From Paragonimus westermani (lineage: Eukaryota > Platyhelminthes > Trematoda > Plagiorchiida > Troglotrematidae): a DNA stretch of 64,000 bases. Positions 14,046 through 26,263 of the stretch are shown here, one piece after another (within the stretch, counting starts at the first letter, position 1; each line of letters opens with the position of its first letter). The stretch is taken from NCBI GenBank assembly GCA_008508345.1, contig QNGE01001242.1, positions 62,001 through 126,000 on the forward strand, given 5' to 3'. Below the pieces are notes generated by a model that was not told the origin of the DNA, searched no databases, and saw nothing but the letters and a program-made list of their open reading frames with translations. The translations under genes were made by a program, and so were the position numbers.

Positions 14046-14430
14046 CCCGTAAAATTGGTCGACGACTTAAAAAATTCAAGAGCTACTCTCCAATCAGACG
14101 CATAGTTCGATAATTATAATAATATACACATTTTAAATGCTCAGCTCATGCAGGCAGGTAAACAAAAGTATTTACACCACAAAGACTAGGTAATGTATCA
14201 GTAATCTGAGGGCACGCCCAATAGTATACAATCACTGTAGCCGAGCAGTGGATTAACAATCACGTGCTTGTTCATGCGTCGAGAAATTAAGTAAATCAAT
14301 AAGGTTGCACCAATCAGGCTCGATGTAAAAGCAACTGATAATATTGGCCAATCATGCACTTATAGGCAGATATTTAACATATCTCATTTGAAAACGGAAT
14401 AAGGAACAGCAACGTTGTTTATTCAATAGC

Positions 14431-14672
14431 ATGTGTGATGAATCAAGAAGAATGTCCACTACAGCAGCTTCAGCTAAAAGACGTATTTGTTTACCCGTGG
14501 ATGGTAGTGCCCATGCAAGTCGTGCTGTCGAGTGGTATTTAGCTGAAATGTATAAGCCCGGCGACTACTTGATCTTTGTACATTCATTGGAGGCACCAAA
14601 TCTGCCTACCATGTGTATAAGCTCTGGTCTTAATGTGCCGATCGATGTATGGACGAAAGCTTTGCAAGAGAA
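14431..14672 (+). CDS. Universal stress protein (USP domain), exon 1
   Basis: Encodes the first 80 residues plus two bases of a codon. After about 16 polar residues comes RRICLPVDGS, the first beta strand and V-D-G-S turn whose Asp contacts the nucleotide in USP proteins, then the first helix (HASRAVEWYLAEMY) and the second strand (DYLIFVHSLE). The frame has an in-frame stop at 14389-14391, so ATG 14431 is the first start; Met8 is an alternative. The exon ends at GTGAGT (14673-14678), a near-consensus donor, leaving two bases (phase 2). This is exactly what the terminal exon at 23812 needs. In animals USP-domain proteins are small cytosolic ATP-binding or stress-related proteins; flatworms have several copies. 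The family assignment is firm; the cellular role is inference. Confidence 0.9.
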
Positions 14673-16473
14673 GTGAGTTTTATGGAAATCGTGGACATTT
14701 TGTAATTATGGCTGTACTGACGGCACTTGTCTCTCCCACAGATGTTTTTGCAAACGTTAAACATAATACCGGTATGATGTTCAGTTTAAGAATCCCAAAA
14801 TTTACAGACGTTCACTTTATCAATTCAAGAGCTGATTGAGGCTCCAACGTGGGACCGTAGCTGGACTCAGCAAAATATAATGGTGTTGTCTGTAAATTTG
14901 ATAGTTTACACAAATAATTAAATATTGTTTACTTCTACGCTCAATGTAGAAAAGTGAGAAAAAGCATACAGTGACTCAAAAATAGTTTAAAAGCAAAAGC
15001 GTTTAATAAGTACATCAGACGCTAGTGACGTGGTTAAGATAGTTTATAGACGTAAAGAATGTAAGACATGTTTCTAAAACTGTTCACTTAAGAGTACTTG
15101 TTTTTCTCACCTTATCTGCATCCCGTCGAAAAATGGTAGTGTTTGCACTGGCCATGCCATTCATACATATTCGCTAAAGCTGTTAATCTTACTAAACTTA
15201 TGAAAGACGGAAGTATATTATTACTGAACCCCGTGAAAGAACGTGTCGGAAACGTCACGCTAATTTATTCAACCATCGCATTTAAACTATGCCAATAGTT
15301 ACGGGTGTTTGTGAGTAACGATACGATATGACGAAGTCAATAGATGTTTACGTTTGCATAAAACATTATAGTATTGTTTAATCCTTAAAGACGGGGTTCA
15401 ATAAATCAGTCTCCAAAGATGGCAGAGCAGGCCGACATGAATAAGGATATATTCATTAGTGTTTTATACGAATATGTTAAAAATATGATGTAACACGCAC
15501 TCTCATAGCTAACGTCAGTTTGATTCACGTCTTTTAAGTGGTAGTTACCAGCAATTAGGACACCTGATATCCTGTCGTGTTATCTGTTTTTTCAATTTTG
15601 TTATTGCTAAACTTTCCAAAAAGTCACAGCGAAATAATTAGAAATACTGCCCCGAGTAACCCCGATGTCGTCCATAACTGAATCAACTTCATTCTAGCCA
15701 AGCGTGACACAGTGCATAACACGAGGTCAGGTTAGAAAACGCAGCTTTTATGTGTGGGAAACCACAGTGCTGTAGAATAGAGTTGGAGTGAACAGAGGTA
15801 ACTGGTACAGATATTCGTTGTTTCGTACAGCTGTTAATGCACAGTTATGAACTGAGCGATATATATGTGCTAGGTTCTGTTAGTTATGTTCAATGGTTTC
15901 ACATTCAAATCTGATCAGGATAACGTCACCATTTACATCCGCACTGGTGGGTTGCGGTTAGCTGCCCGGATAGGCCAGGTTTCCAGACGACTTATTACCA
16001 ACTGATGCATAAGCTGTGGCATCAGGCCAAGGAGAGTCGTCATACCCTGAGGTCAGATGTATATATTTCACCTTGTGAAAGTTACCTACGAAGTTACCGA
16101 TGAGAAAAAATGTCGTCACATTAGCTACCAATCCAAGTACGTTGGGACACCGATCAATAGTGTCGAGAGATACTTCAGTTATTAAGTCAGATAATGTGTC
16201 ATTTTAGACCTTCCGAATACAATTTAGCCTGAGCGCTTTTAAAAGGACTTCCATCCAGAAAACATTCTGACAGTTTCTATGTGATGGGTATCCACCACTG
16301 CGTTGTAAGACGCAAAGGCACTATGCATTGGACGTAGACCTTGACATGGCTGAAGTCGACCTCGAGGTGTTCAAAGTCACTTATAATTTGGGGTTGTGAC
16401 AACCTTGCAGAAGTAGGCTTGCATATGGTTTCAGTACGTAAAAGTTCGTTGGCTACCATGGCTCTCAAATGCT

Positions 16474-16852
16474 GGTAGATCGCGTCGGTCAGCTGATTGA
16501 CAGAGTGCGTGAACATCATCCTGCGTGGTTCAACAGCGGCTTGACTAAAACGGTTTCAAGCGCGATTGGAGTTCATTTGACTGAATCCAATCATTCTGTC
16601 AGAAAGAAAGATTTCCTTCGGAGTGTCTACTGAGTGCCAACGAATCGACCACAAATGGTGAGATTCTGAATGTTAACGACTGCCGAAGCTATTAGCATCC
16701 GACTGAGCAACCCTGACCTCTGCGCTCAGAAGTGGTTTGTTTGGGCACTTAACCTCTCCTGGACCACAACCAATCAAGCCACGATTTGGAACAGTGATGG
16801 CGTGAATGATAACGAACACGCCGTCCATGACCTATACTGGCCGTATTTCTGA
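16474..16852 (+). pseudogene. Penelope-like element remnant, GIY-YIG endonuclease end (copy 2)
   Basis: Starting with a frameshifted GRSRR and then in one frame from 16487, this reads QLIDRVREHHPAWFNSG, then SAIGVHLTESNHSV, then LTTAEAISIRLSNPDLCAQK and a tail NLSW. These are the successive conserved blocks of the Penelope GIY-YIG domain: R-L-x-x-R-V-x-E-H-H-P, A-I-x-x-H-L, A-E-A-x-x-I-R-L and P-D-L-C-x-Q-K. Two in-frame stops (16631-16633 and 16667-16669) plus the upstream shift make it a pseudogene. It sits in the USP intron in sense orientation. Confidence 0.8.
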
Positions 16853-16892
16853 CTCATGCTAGTTACTGTTTTCATGTCTATTGTGTTTTAAG

Positions 16893-17010
16893 GTTGAACA
16901 TTACTCATGTTTGATCGAAGCTTTCGCATTCAAATAGAATTTCCAGCCAGCCTCTGAAAAGTCTATTTGAATGCGACAGCTGCGATCAAATGTAGGTGAT
17001 GTTCAACTTG
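16893..17010. repeat. Two SINE-like 3' tails back to back (foldback)
   Basis: The left arm 16893-16937 (TTGAACATTACTCATG..., then CGCATTCAAATAGAA) is the complement of the right arm 16962-17010 (TCTATTTGAATGCGACAGCT..., then GTGATGTTCAACTT). The arms are about 45-49 bases with a spacer of about 24. Both arms are the same tail of the SINE-like family in opposite orientations. Confidence 0.7.
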
Positions 17011-18389
17011 AAAATAAACCAAACCCTCGAGTACTCATCAGTATTGTGTTTTGATTAGTCTGATGACCAGAAATAGAAAACAAGTCTTGTTCGCTATTCT
17101 GACGTTCCGGAGACTTGAAAGTAGTCGAGACATATATTACAAATGTCCTCAGCCAGCTGCCACTATGGTGTGCTACGCCAGTGCCAATCGCAGACTGACA
17201 ATGATGTTGTGTGTTATGTTCCTTTTTCTATCAACTTAACAGAAATTGCAGTTGTTGGAGGAGATACCACATTTCTATGTAGCTGTTTAAAGGATGTGAC
17301 AATGGAGCACTCCTTGTGAAAGGGCAGCTTATGGATGTGCTGATTTCACTTGATGAAAATTGGCCGAATTGGATTAAGCTTATGCTGTTCTCGCCGTGGT
17401 CATTCCGTGTTTGAAGATCCTCAGGTGAAGGTAGGGAAGAAACTCAAGCAATCATGATTCTGCTTGTTGAACGACACAGGGCTCAGGAAGATCAAGCACT
17501 GTTTTCTGCGACCCATCCTCATGTGTGACACCTGGTATCATTTGAAAGCTGGAAGCAAATTGTGTGCCATGTGAATGAGGTTTGGTTAACTAATTCTTGT
17601 ATTCTGAATATCACCCTGGGTGCTGGAATGGATGGAAAATAGGTTGATCCTGATTGCTTGTTAACACATAGTACTCTCACGCACTAATAATAGCCAAAAA
17701 CCTGGCCAGCAAATAATGCAGTACAGCCTGTCTCTGCTCGCAGCACTGTCTGGGAAATTCCCAGAGGAGGTAGAGAATTAAAAAAAACAGAGCTGAATGA
17801 AATACAGCCGGATTTCTCTAGTTTCGATGTAGAGACTTGGGCCCATTACCATCTTTGACAGTTTCCTTAACAAGCTATTCAAGTGAACAGGAGGTCCTCC
17901 ACTTGCCTAAGCAGTATCTTTAGGGTCTTTATGTCTTTTGCACATATTGTTGTTTGCCCACCACACCTCGTTAGATAACCATCGGAAGCCCCAACATATC
18001 TTGCTAGGTGCGGTAGGCTACACGAATCTGCTAGTATTTACGTCGCAGACAGATCACTTTTCCGAGCCATGGGGCGAAATAGAACATGTAGGCATCATAT
18101 ACAATTCGTATCAACCAGAACCGGATCTTTTTTGAAGCCATAGGTTGGCAGTGCTTTACTGGCCTTTTTCAGTTCGCGCGGATTTCATCAGCAACACCAG
18201 GAACGGACGAGATCACGCTCTCCAAGTTTACGAAACTCTCTGTAGCCTCAAGCAAATTGTTTTCTGTAAAATAACGTAACCATTGTTGAGGCACCACTTT
18301 ACACTTTGAAGGGGTGTTGCACATCCCATACAAACCGCGTTTTTCTTCACTACCTGCTTACTTTCGGCATTGGGATAAAACAGGACAAC

Positions 18390-18405
18390 CACACACACAC
18401 ACACA
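18390..18405. repeat. Short AC microsatellite
   Basis: About eight AC units; no other long microsatellite seen nearby. Confidence 0.8.
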
Positions 18406-19570
18406 TGCTACATATCAGCAGACTAAATTCTGGGAGTAAACTAGTATCAAGCCGAATGGATCCCTCAGATATGCGTCCCGAAATGTCGTCGGTGATAAAA
18501 GATAATAGGACGGCAGAAGTCGGATGCACTTGGTTTACGTCGCTAGAACTGATAAACCTCCCAGACGGTTATTTTGAACTCTGGCATGGCTTGTGATGTG
18601 AGCACATTGTGGTGTTACCAGATTTACGTACTTCTCTGAAGCTACCTTATGGTGGAGAGTTAGAGAGAATTTTACTAACAATCGAACCAAGGCAATCTTT
18701 AAGTCTATTGGTTGCTATGAGAGTGCCGCTCCTTCTAGACCACACGTGGAGTACAACTATTGGTAAAAAATTTTCTATCCGATCTAAATCCAGCCTATTT
18801 ATTACTTCTCTGCTTTTCCTGGGTTTGGTGAACCGACTTAATATAAGAACGAAAGTTAAATTAGACGCTAGTTATGATGCCGATGTCTTTGTGGTTGTCA
18901 AAATCTTCTGACTCTTTTTTGACACGGAAATATCTGCTGATTGTCCTTGAAAAAACAAAAAAAATCAAAGATCTGGTTCATGGGACTTGTTAAGCTCCAT
19001 GAATATAAGCTCCGGTTATGCTTTCACTGTCGGCACGAAAACTCCCTGAACGCAACAAACGACCACATGGGCATCATCGTATACACAGTACAATTAAAGT
19101 CAGGTGAATTATTCCTCAACATTTTCAGCCCAGCTATCACGCGACGGCCCGACGGGCTTGTGATAAGCAAACCACCTTTTCTAGCTATGGCCAACATTGC
19201 GCGAAATAGACTGTCATCACAGACGCGAATCGGGGACAATGGCTTTCTGCTGTTCCTAAGCAAAATCCCTTTCTGTCCAGTCCATTCGACCGTTTGAACA
19301 GCTGATGTCCACGTTGGCTGTACAAGCTTTTAGTGGGTTTACGTTTAGCTTCTACATGCTTGCCTTCACAATAAGAGCCAGCTGCATCCAATCGAAGCAT
19401 TTCCGTAAGGTTCACTCACGTGACATAACTCTTGGCCCCTGTCCACTGAGTATACTCGGGACACACCTTTCCACAATTGCTGCAATTCTATTCCAATGTT
19501 TGCCAGGTCTTTTTGTACGACTCAAACTGGATAATTCTTTCTAATGCTTTCTGGCGAGAATTTTTTGCAC

Positions 19571-19604
19571 CCTCCTCGTTCGAATGCCGGTCAATTATTT
19601 TGTG
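19571..19604 (-). repeat. Repeat unit shared with 26264-26300
   Basis: CCTCCTCGTTCGAATGCCGG then TCAATTATTTTGTG parallels TCTCCTCGCTCGAATGCCGG then TGAATTATTTTGC at 26.27 kb. The - strand reads E-H-K-I-I-D-R-H-S-N-E-E here and E-C-K-I-I-H-R-H-S-S-E-E there. Confidence 0.5.
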
Positions 19605-20261
19605 TTCCCTAGTGTATTCTTTCCTCTCGACAAATGACCGGATGAAATGGGTAAGCAAAACAACACGGTCATGGTTCAGGCGATTGTACGAAAATGCCGG
19701 ACAGTCTTAAACGGGGTGGTATCACCTGTAATTGACTGCTACACGTTCAATCTGTGTCCACGGTTATGATTATGTAATACGATGTTTCTCCGGTACACGA
19801 AATAGAGAGATAGTGAAATTTTCATGTTCGCAAGAGTCCTCACCACTGTCAGTGCACTGTGCCCGGACGCCAAACCTACTACCCAGTCACTTCTCAGTTG
19901 GACAAAAACAACCAGATTAAGAATTCAACTCCGTAGCTAGTATGATTGGGTCTGAGTGCACCTTCTGCTTAAGAAAGTTGATGACGGCAACATGAAACTC
20001 ATTGTTGGTAGCATCTAAACAAATGTTTGTTGGAGCGTACGTCAGTGTAACGGGTATACGACTCATTTCTCACCAACAGCTTCTAACCCATACATCAAAC
20101 TTGACGACATACAAGTGACAGCTCAGTCAGATCCATAAGCCCAACGGCATACTCGTATGAACAGTGATCATTTTGCCTGGCTGTTTCAAAAGGCGAACGA
20201 AGTGAATTGCTTCGTTCACTCCAATCAACAACCCAGTAATCAGGACTTTTCAGCTAGTGTG

Positions 20262-20335
20262 AAACAGCTGGCCAGCTTATAAAAAAACTGTAGACTCGAG
20301 GTTTGCTCTTATCAGAATCGGTCAGAAATGATGAG
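20262..20335 (-). repeat. Diverged SINE-like fragment
   Basis: GCTGGCCAGCTTATAAAAAA, then CTGTAGACTCGAGGTTTGCT and CTTATCAGAATCGGTCAG, parallel the family's CCAGCCAGCC...TAGACTCGAGTTTCGCTCTC...AGAGCTCGTCAG order. Confidence 0.5.
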
Positions 20336-21680
20336 ATGTGGAGGGGGGTCTTGAGATACGGAAAGCAAAATATTGCCATGCTGACTGAGGTTTGCGCTAT
20401 TCATCCACAAAGCGTTTTCATATTGTATTTAAAAATCGTCCTACTGATCTACCGTTTATCACGGTAACTTGAAAGAAAAGCTTAACACAGTTTGAGGAAC
20501 AGTTTAACTGGTCGTGTTCGGACCCTTCGTATGTAGACAGCGGCGGTATAATGCTTGGTTATATCATGTTCAACAAACCCCTATCGAAGACCGAAGTGGT
20601 TCTGGAATTTCAGTTTTGGATCCTCTTTGTGCAGCTGTTTTCAAACGTGCTGGTGAAAAGTTATAGCCTGAACTGACCCTCACTTTGTGGTGGATGTTAA
20701 AGATGTGCCTCATATTAAGCGCTTAACGTCAGTCATATACATCCTCAGAAAAAGATGTCACAGAAATACGTCACGACCACATGTGTAGCAGTTCTGTCTT
20801 AGAGAAGTTATCCAACTGTTCACAGACGCACTGATTATGGGTTCACTTTGCAAGAAACACTGTAACGTCAACACTCCTTTATTCAGTAAACACGAATTTT
20901 ATATTGGCCTTTGTTGTTATACATGATCTCAGGCATAGCGTTCGTTGTAGAGGAGCCTCAGTAAACCGTATCAATTTGTCAAAACCATTTTACGCCTCCT
21001 CAGGTCTTAGGATACGGAATTGTGGGCGGCTCTTCCGATGGTCCTTCACTCTAATTTGTGCTCAACAGGCGTATTCCAGCTATCCCTTTCCATTCAACTG
21101 AGCAGTGAATGATATGCTCGAAAGTGTGTCGAATCTTATGTAGAGCTGGACGTGCTGCTTCCTTCTGGGCAACAAGATGACTGATTGTAAGTGTACAACG
21201 GCAGAGTTAGTTTGATGACACAAAACAGGTCACTTCAAACCACCAATTAGTATTCTTGTCTATGCTATTCATCTGCAACTCCAAAATACAGTCTTGTTAG
21301 AAGATCATGCTGAATTTGCTCCACCGTGCAATGTTTGACATGGCCGATAACAGTTGAGAGAAGTCGGTAGACGGTTTGGTGAAAACATTATCATTAGCGT
21401 AGAAAACTTCTAGCACCTGTTAAACAAATTTAAACCTTGTCACCTTTAGAGTTGCTGAGTGCATTGCGGTCGAAGTGACCGGCCGGAAACGTCCTCAGAT
21501 ATGGTAGTGTGTCATGATCAATGAAAGGACTGTAACGGTAAGCTAGTGGAATCTCTCACGAAAATTTTTCCAGTTAGTTTACATATGTGTTTATTTCATG
21601 ACTTGTCAATTACCTATCAAGTTGTCATTCTGATGACTAATGTCGGAACCAGCGGTAATTCGAGCTGTAGTAACTGCAAT

Positions 21681-21705
21681 GCTGTATATATACTGTATAT
21701 ACAGC
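21681..21705. other. Perfect 10-bp hairpin
   Basis: GCTGTATATA, TACTG loop, TATATACAGC. AT-rich; may be a chance palindrome. Confidence 0.5.
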
Positions 21706-22559
21706 TTGGTAATAATCAAGCGTTTATAAGTTACAGGCTGAATTTAATACACAGTGAAACAGGAAATTCAGCAAGGCAAGCATCCAATTAGCTCATTCGG
21801 ATCAAAAGAATTAGCGGGTCACTAACAGTCACCCGGTGTTTGTGTGATAAACGTGTTGGCCATTAGGAATGAATGAGATTATGACTTCGGCTGAACTTTG
21901 CTTTGCTAGGCCATTAGAAGAAAACAGGATTTCTTGTACTCTTTACTTGAAGGTTTCACGTTCAGGACTTCTGGACAAACCGGATGAATCAAATGTTTGG
22001 AAGCTTCTTGAAAATTCCGGCAGTTAGAGCCATTGAATGGAGAGTGCAGAACGGTCGGTTTTCATTCTTACAGTGGTCGAGTAACCTACATAGCATTCAA
22101 CAATTACCACGGCTACAGCATTATTTTTGACTTAGGTGGTAGTCAGTGAACTTAGGTGCACGAGATCTAACGTCCGAACCTAGTTCTGGGGGAGGATTAC
22201 CATCATCATGGATACAATAAGTGAAAGCAACCTACCGAAGGTTTTGGCTGATGCTTGGCTGACATATAATCACAAGAGAAGAAAAGTTTCTAGTTTACAA
22301 CTAAATATCTGATCCGAACTCCCACGCATGGTTATAAACTGATTACGTTTAGAAAACACACAGTCGGGTCGAGCTTGGGAATAAAACGGAGTTTGCGAGA
22401 TGGAATTTCATATCGGCTTTCATAGCCGCGCTTCAAAGACGACTCTGTCACACAACGGCAACATGCATTACATCCACTCACCTTAGGCGCCATCTCTGTT
22501 GGCGGTACCAATCACAACTAACATATTACGAGTGCACTGGGGAGGTAGCTGAGTACGAC

Positions 22560-22984
22560 TGACAGTGGTAGTTATTTTCGAACAGAAGAGTCAGAACACG
22601 AAAACTCGTAGATGCAATCAATTCGTATTGACCAGTCAGTAACAAATTTACAATAACTTTAATCGTTTTTTTTATAGCAAACAATTCATGGGTTTAGTAA
22701 TCAATAGGCGGGCTGAGATAAGTCGCTAAGTCCAGGAAAAGGTCAACTTCACAAACAGTTGCTTCTGAACACAGAACTGGCTTGAGACAATTGATTGCTA
22801 GCGCTTCAGCAAACCTCAGGAATCTTGACTTGGAATGACGCAACAAAATTCTGAATACACAGGCTGAATCGATAACGCGACCAGTGTTCAGGACCTGTCT
22901 AGCGATTGATGAAACTGGCTGTTTGTGTGTTTCCACGACAATGCCGTTCTCCGATAACAAGGAATTTTGAACCCATTTAAGCAA
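22560..22984 (-). pseudogene. Penelope-like element remnant, GIY-YIG end and 3' UTR (copy 3)
   Basis: The - strand frame (22984 to 22694) contains VSSIARQVLNTGRVIDSAC, then FRILLRHSKSRFLRFAEALA and INCLKPVLC. This is a different subfamily of the same endonuclease region (S-I-A-x-H-V-L-x-T-G-H, R-F-A-E-A-hydrophobic-A-I, hydrophobic-K-P-x-L-C). The reading then drifts where a QK block is expected. The segment below (22577-22656) is a repeat recurring at 29829-29877 and 50189-50264, so I take it as this subfamily's 3' UTR. The element is antisense to the USP gene, within its intron. Confidence 0.7.
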
Positions 22985-23811
22985 GTGTTATTTTCATTTT
23001 CCCGTGCCACGACACTCTACACCTTCAACCAATCAGTTCGGACATCGATATCATGTTAGATGTAGTAAAACACTCACTGACATCACTCGTAGATAACTCA
23101 CCCCCTCAAAGTGACACACTATTAGAGACCTAAGAAACGAACATTTTATGACTGGTGTGCTTCCGGACCATCCAGCTGCTTATTCAGTGATACCCCCAAC
23201 TTGGTACAACTAGACACAGACGTTGATAGCTGGAAATCTGTTCTAAACCACTACCTTTCATAGCACGACGGTACTAATGTGGTTGTGCTTTATGTACGAT
23301 AACCGTGGAAAAGCTCTAAGTAAAACGGAGCTAACTTGTATCAGATGTCCGCCCTGAAGTTGCTGATGCAAACAACTGTTGCATTTCTTTCTCCCCTTTG
23401 CCGGTGCAGATTTTTTAACAGGTGGGTCGGTCAAACCTTCAAAACTTCGTTGGGCAATATCACATTCATTTGGTCGTTACAATCTTCTAGAAGCGTCTCG
23501 TACTTTGCAAATATAGAGCAAATCTCGAACTGCTCGGCAGAGCGCATTACTTCTTGCAAAGTGCAAAGCAAACATTCCTCCAACATTCCTCAATGTTCTT
23601 TCAAGAGAAGGTTGTCCCATACTGATACGTTATCACGTAAGGAAAATTTAAGACAGTCTAATCCCATAGTGGGCGAGCGAAAAGTTATGCAAATTGAACT
23701 TATCAAATTTGCGCACATTTAACAACTGGATCTGCCTTATTTTCAAAACCTTGTGTTTGTTTCAAAAATTAAACTGCATTTTCCGCGTCATTATTTTACA
23801 CTGTTTTATAG

Positions 23812-24073
23812 CATTGATCAAACGAATAAACTTCGCAACGATTACGGCTACATATGTGAATCCAAACGAATACCGTACGATTTTGCAGTTATGAACGGCT
23901 CGAAACCAGGTGATGGAATTTTGCAGGCGGCGGAACAGTTCAGCGTTCATGTCATTGTGATGGGCTGCCGTGGGCTCGGAGCTATCAAGCGCGCAATATT
24001 GGGGAGCGTGAGTGATTACGTGCTGCATCAAGCAGATGTGCCTTGTATTATAGTGCCGTCGACGTCTACGTGA
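23812..24073 (+). CDS. Universal stress protein (USP domain), exon 2 (terminal)
   Basis: The acceptor is TTTTATAG ending at 23811. The first base completes an Asn codon with exon 1, giving one 167-residue protein (504 coding bases including the stop), a normal length for a single-domain USP. Visible features are a helix (IDQTNKLRNDYGYICESKR), a strand (YDFAVMNG) with the typical G-x-P-G-like turn SKPGD, and MGCRGLGAIKRAILGSVSDY, which fits the ATP-binding pattern G-2X-G-9X-G-S exactly. The last strand is CIIVPSTST. A possible poly(A) signal ATTAAA lies at 24135-24140, 62 bases after the stop. No middle exon is needed, because both exons together cover the whole alpha/beta fold. I see no frame damage, so this looks like an intact gene. 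Confidence 0.92.
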
Positions 24074-25200
24074 AAGTACAATGCAAAATGGCGTACAGCA
24101 AACGACAGTGATGAAAATTTGATCATATGATTGTATTAAAAGTATTAGCAGTGTCCAGTGTTTGTGATTTTGCAACGAATGGTCTTACCGACACTTTACT
24201 GCAATTCAACTGTACTCTAAAAATATACGACACAAGAGACTTTCTAATCTACTTTACGTTGTAATTGTTGTAAGTCGCTGGGTTGCTGATCTTAGCGAAT
24301 ACTCATCTTAAACTTCTATTCGCTCAAGGTTTTCAATCTGTCTCCTGGTTTTTGGCTCACTTGGAATCAACCGTTAGAGTTGCAAGATGATCATCAGTGT
24401 TAATTTATAGGAAATCTAAAGGCAAAACTATACACTTTTAGAGGCGGAGTATTGATAATACCAGCGGCCATGTCATCCCCCCTTCTAAACAGTTCACTGC
24501 GTTATACTATGATAGAGCGTGCAGTTGTTTTGAACAAACATTCATTCACTACCATCCGCACCATCGGCGCGAGGTCAACTGTTTATCGCGTTGGCACGGA
24601 TATCTCTGGGTTTGGGACGGTTCGAATCGTGTGTTCATAAACCGTTGAATAATTGAAGGTTACTTATCGGTGAATTTGACAGAACTACACTACTCCATTT
24701 TCTCTGGTATTTGCGTAGAAAGCTGATTGAAAAGTTTTAGAGGTCCATTACGACATAGCTTGGTGTTACTACCGGATACCTAACCACGGCCACTTTCTTT
24801 ATAAAGCTCGTTAGATATGCGCAGACTGTGAATGCTTGCGTCCTCTGAGAATAATTCAAATCATTTTCTTTTGACGTAACTTGTGTAACCAGACTGAAGA
24901 ACAGACTGTTGGTAGTCCGGTATTTTTGAGACAACAGCTTTGGTAGAGCCAAACATTCATCCCCAAACTTGAATTGGATACAATTTAGTCATTTGATAGT
25001 TAACTTTACTTCTTCTCCGTTGGTCCCAGTAAGTTAATTTGTTGAGCCGGAACCGGTCTGCTCAGATTAGTAACGTGTAATGTATACTGACAGTCAGGAG
25101 TTGGCTTTTTGTGCATCGTATCTTGATGAGGTGTTGTTGATAAGCCATCAGTCCGTTGGCTGTTGACAGTTATTGACGGGTGAAATTTTGCCACTTACAG

Positions 25201-25309
25201 ATGGTTTGAGTCTAGCACATCTATTGTGTCACCGAATTCGGGTTCGTGCGTTTGCTTGTGTCAAGACTTGTTCGATCCTAGTCACGGAAACAACAAACTA
25301 TGTACAAAG
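25201..25309 (+). CDS. Candidate internal exon, protein not recognised
   Basis: The acceptor is TTTTGCCACTTACAG and the donor AAG|GTTTGT. Two frames stay open across all 109 bases. One reads WFESSTSIVSPNSGSCVCLC, then QDLFDPSHGNNKLCTK. The other reads GLSLAHLLCHRIRVRAFACV, then KTCSILVTETTNYVQ. Nothing nearby decides between them, because I could not connect the exon in phase to 25752 or 26391. It starts 1.1 kb after the USP stop on the same strand. Confidence 0.35.
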
Positions 25310-25751
25310 GTTTGTAACACCGAATCAGAATACGTAACCGAAGGGCGATTGATTTCGCAGAAGCCAGTACACTTTGTCCAACTGGTTTTGCTGACGAGCT
25401 AGGAGGTTGTAAACAGCAAGAGAAATCGTCTTGTTAGCGACTGAATGAATAGATTCGATTAGATACGAGGCAATCGAACTAATACATGTTTCTACTCAAA
25501 GTCGATTGTAGATTACGTTTTTTCAGTAGTAGAGGTTCAGAGATTTAGGTTGTTTCCGTAAGTTATTTAATCCGATGCATCAGTCATGACTTGCGTGTTC
25601 ATTTTCCTGAACTGTGTGAGGGATTTTTGTCAGTTCTTTTATCGATCTGTCCCCACCATTCTTGTAAAGAAAAGGAGGAAGGATGTCTGAAACAGGAGCC
25701 TAGTTGCGTCTGAATGACTTAAGCTCTGAATCCATTTCTGCTTCGATTTAG

Positions 25752-25875
25752 GACAGGCTGGAACATGATAAGTGACCTTTCAGTTCATCTCTTTGAGATG
25801 ATCTGGTTGAGGTCAGCCGAACTGTTCCCAAAATGTACAGCACATCTGTCAAGTCTGCGCTATTGGTTGGTGATT
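25752..25875 (+). CDS. Candidate exon, protein not recognised
   Basis: The acceptor is TTCTGCTTCGATTTAG. The frame reads TGWNMISDLSVHLFEMIWLR then SAELFPKCTAHLSSLRYW, an amphipathic-looking stretch, and stays open to 26040. The donor is uncertain (GTTGGT or GTGATT near 25873-25880), so the end given is approximate. Confidence 0.25.
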
Positions 25876-26263
25876 AGTAAACTATCTTTCTCACATACGG
25901 TCTCACTTACACTGAATCGATGGCCAGTACAACCACGGATCGGAAGAAAAATACCACGAATATTCCAAAGTAGAAGGTTCCTTCCATCTCTTTCTACCGT
26001 TCGACCAAGTAGCGATCAAGGTCTTTGCGCAAGCTTTTAATCAGTTTGCGTGTAGGTTCTCGACGGTCGTCATATTGAAAGCCAAGAGAAATCCGGTCAT
26101 GTTTCTCCATAAGGTTTAGCGACGTGACAGGAATTCAGCTCTGTCATAACTGTACAGCTCCCCCAGAACATATCTTTATAGCACGTTTTCCTATCTGATA
26201 CGATTTGTCCCAGATGTATTCTGTTATCGCTGCTAATTTTTAGTAAGCAATTTGTTCCCTACG

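Larger units (their letters stand above)
17240..20260. other. Intronic stretch rich in open frames, unassigned
   Basis: Between 17.9 and 19.9 kb seven + strand frames of 62-118 codons and two overlapping - strand frames follow each other. This density may mark an old, decayed coding element, but no catalytic motif (reverse transcriptase, integrase, protease) is visible on either strand. Confidence 0.3.
14673..23811 (+). other. 9.1-kb intron of the USP gene
   Basis: Bounded by GTGAGT and TTTTATAG. It holds a + strand Penelope remnant (16.47-16.85 kb), a back-to-back SINE tail foldback (16.89-17.01 kb), an AC repeat (18.39 kb), a weak SINE copy (20.26 kb), a short hairpin (21.68 kb) and a - strand Penelope remnant (22.56-22.98 kb). 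The 17.9-19.9 kb part has unusually many open + frames (65-118 codons), none of which I recognise. Confidence 0.75.

Noticed and set aside
17059..17082. CTGATGACCAGAAATAGAAA as a hammerhead core
   Set aside because: No C before GAAA and no flanking stems.
18390..18405. AC run as a regulatory Z-DNA element
   Set aside because: Too short to infer any function.
23336..23722. 128-codon + frame inside the USP intron
   Set aside because: No splice sites fit, no motif, and it would interrupt a clean two-exon USP gene.
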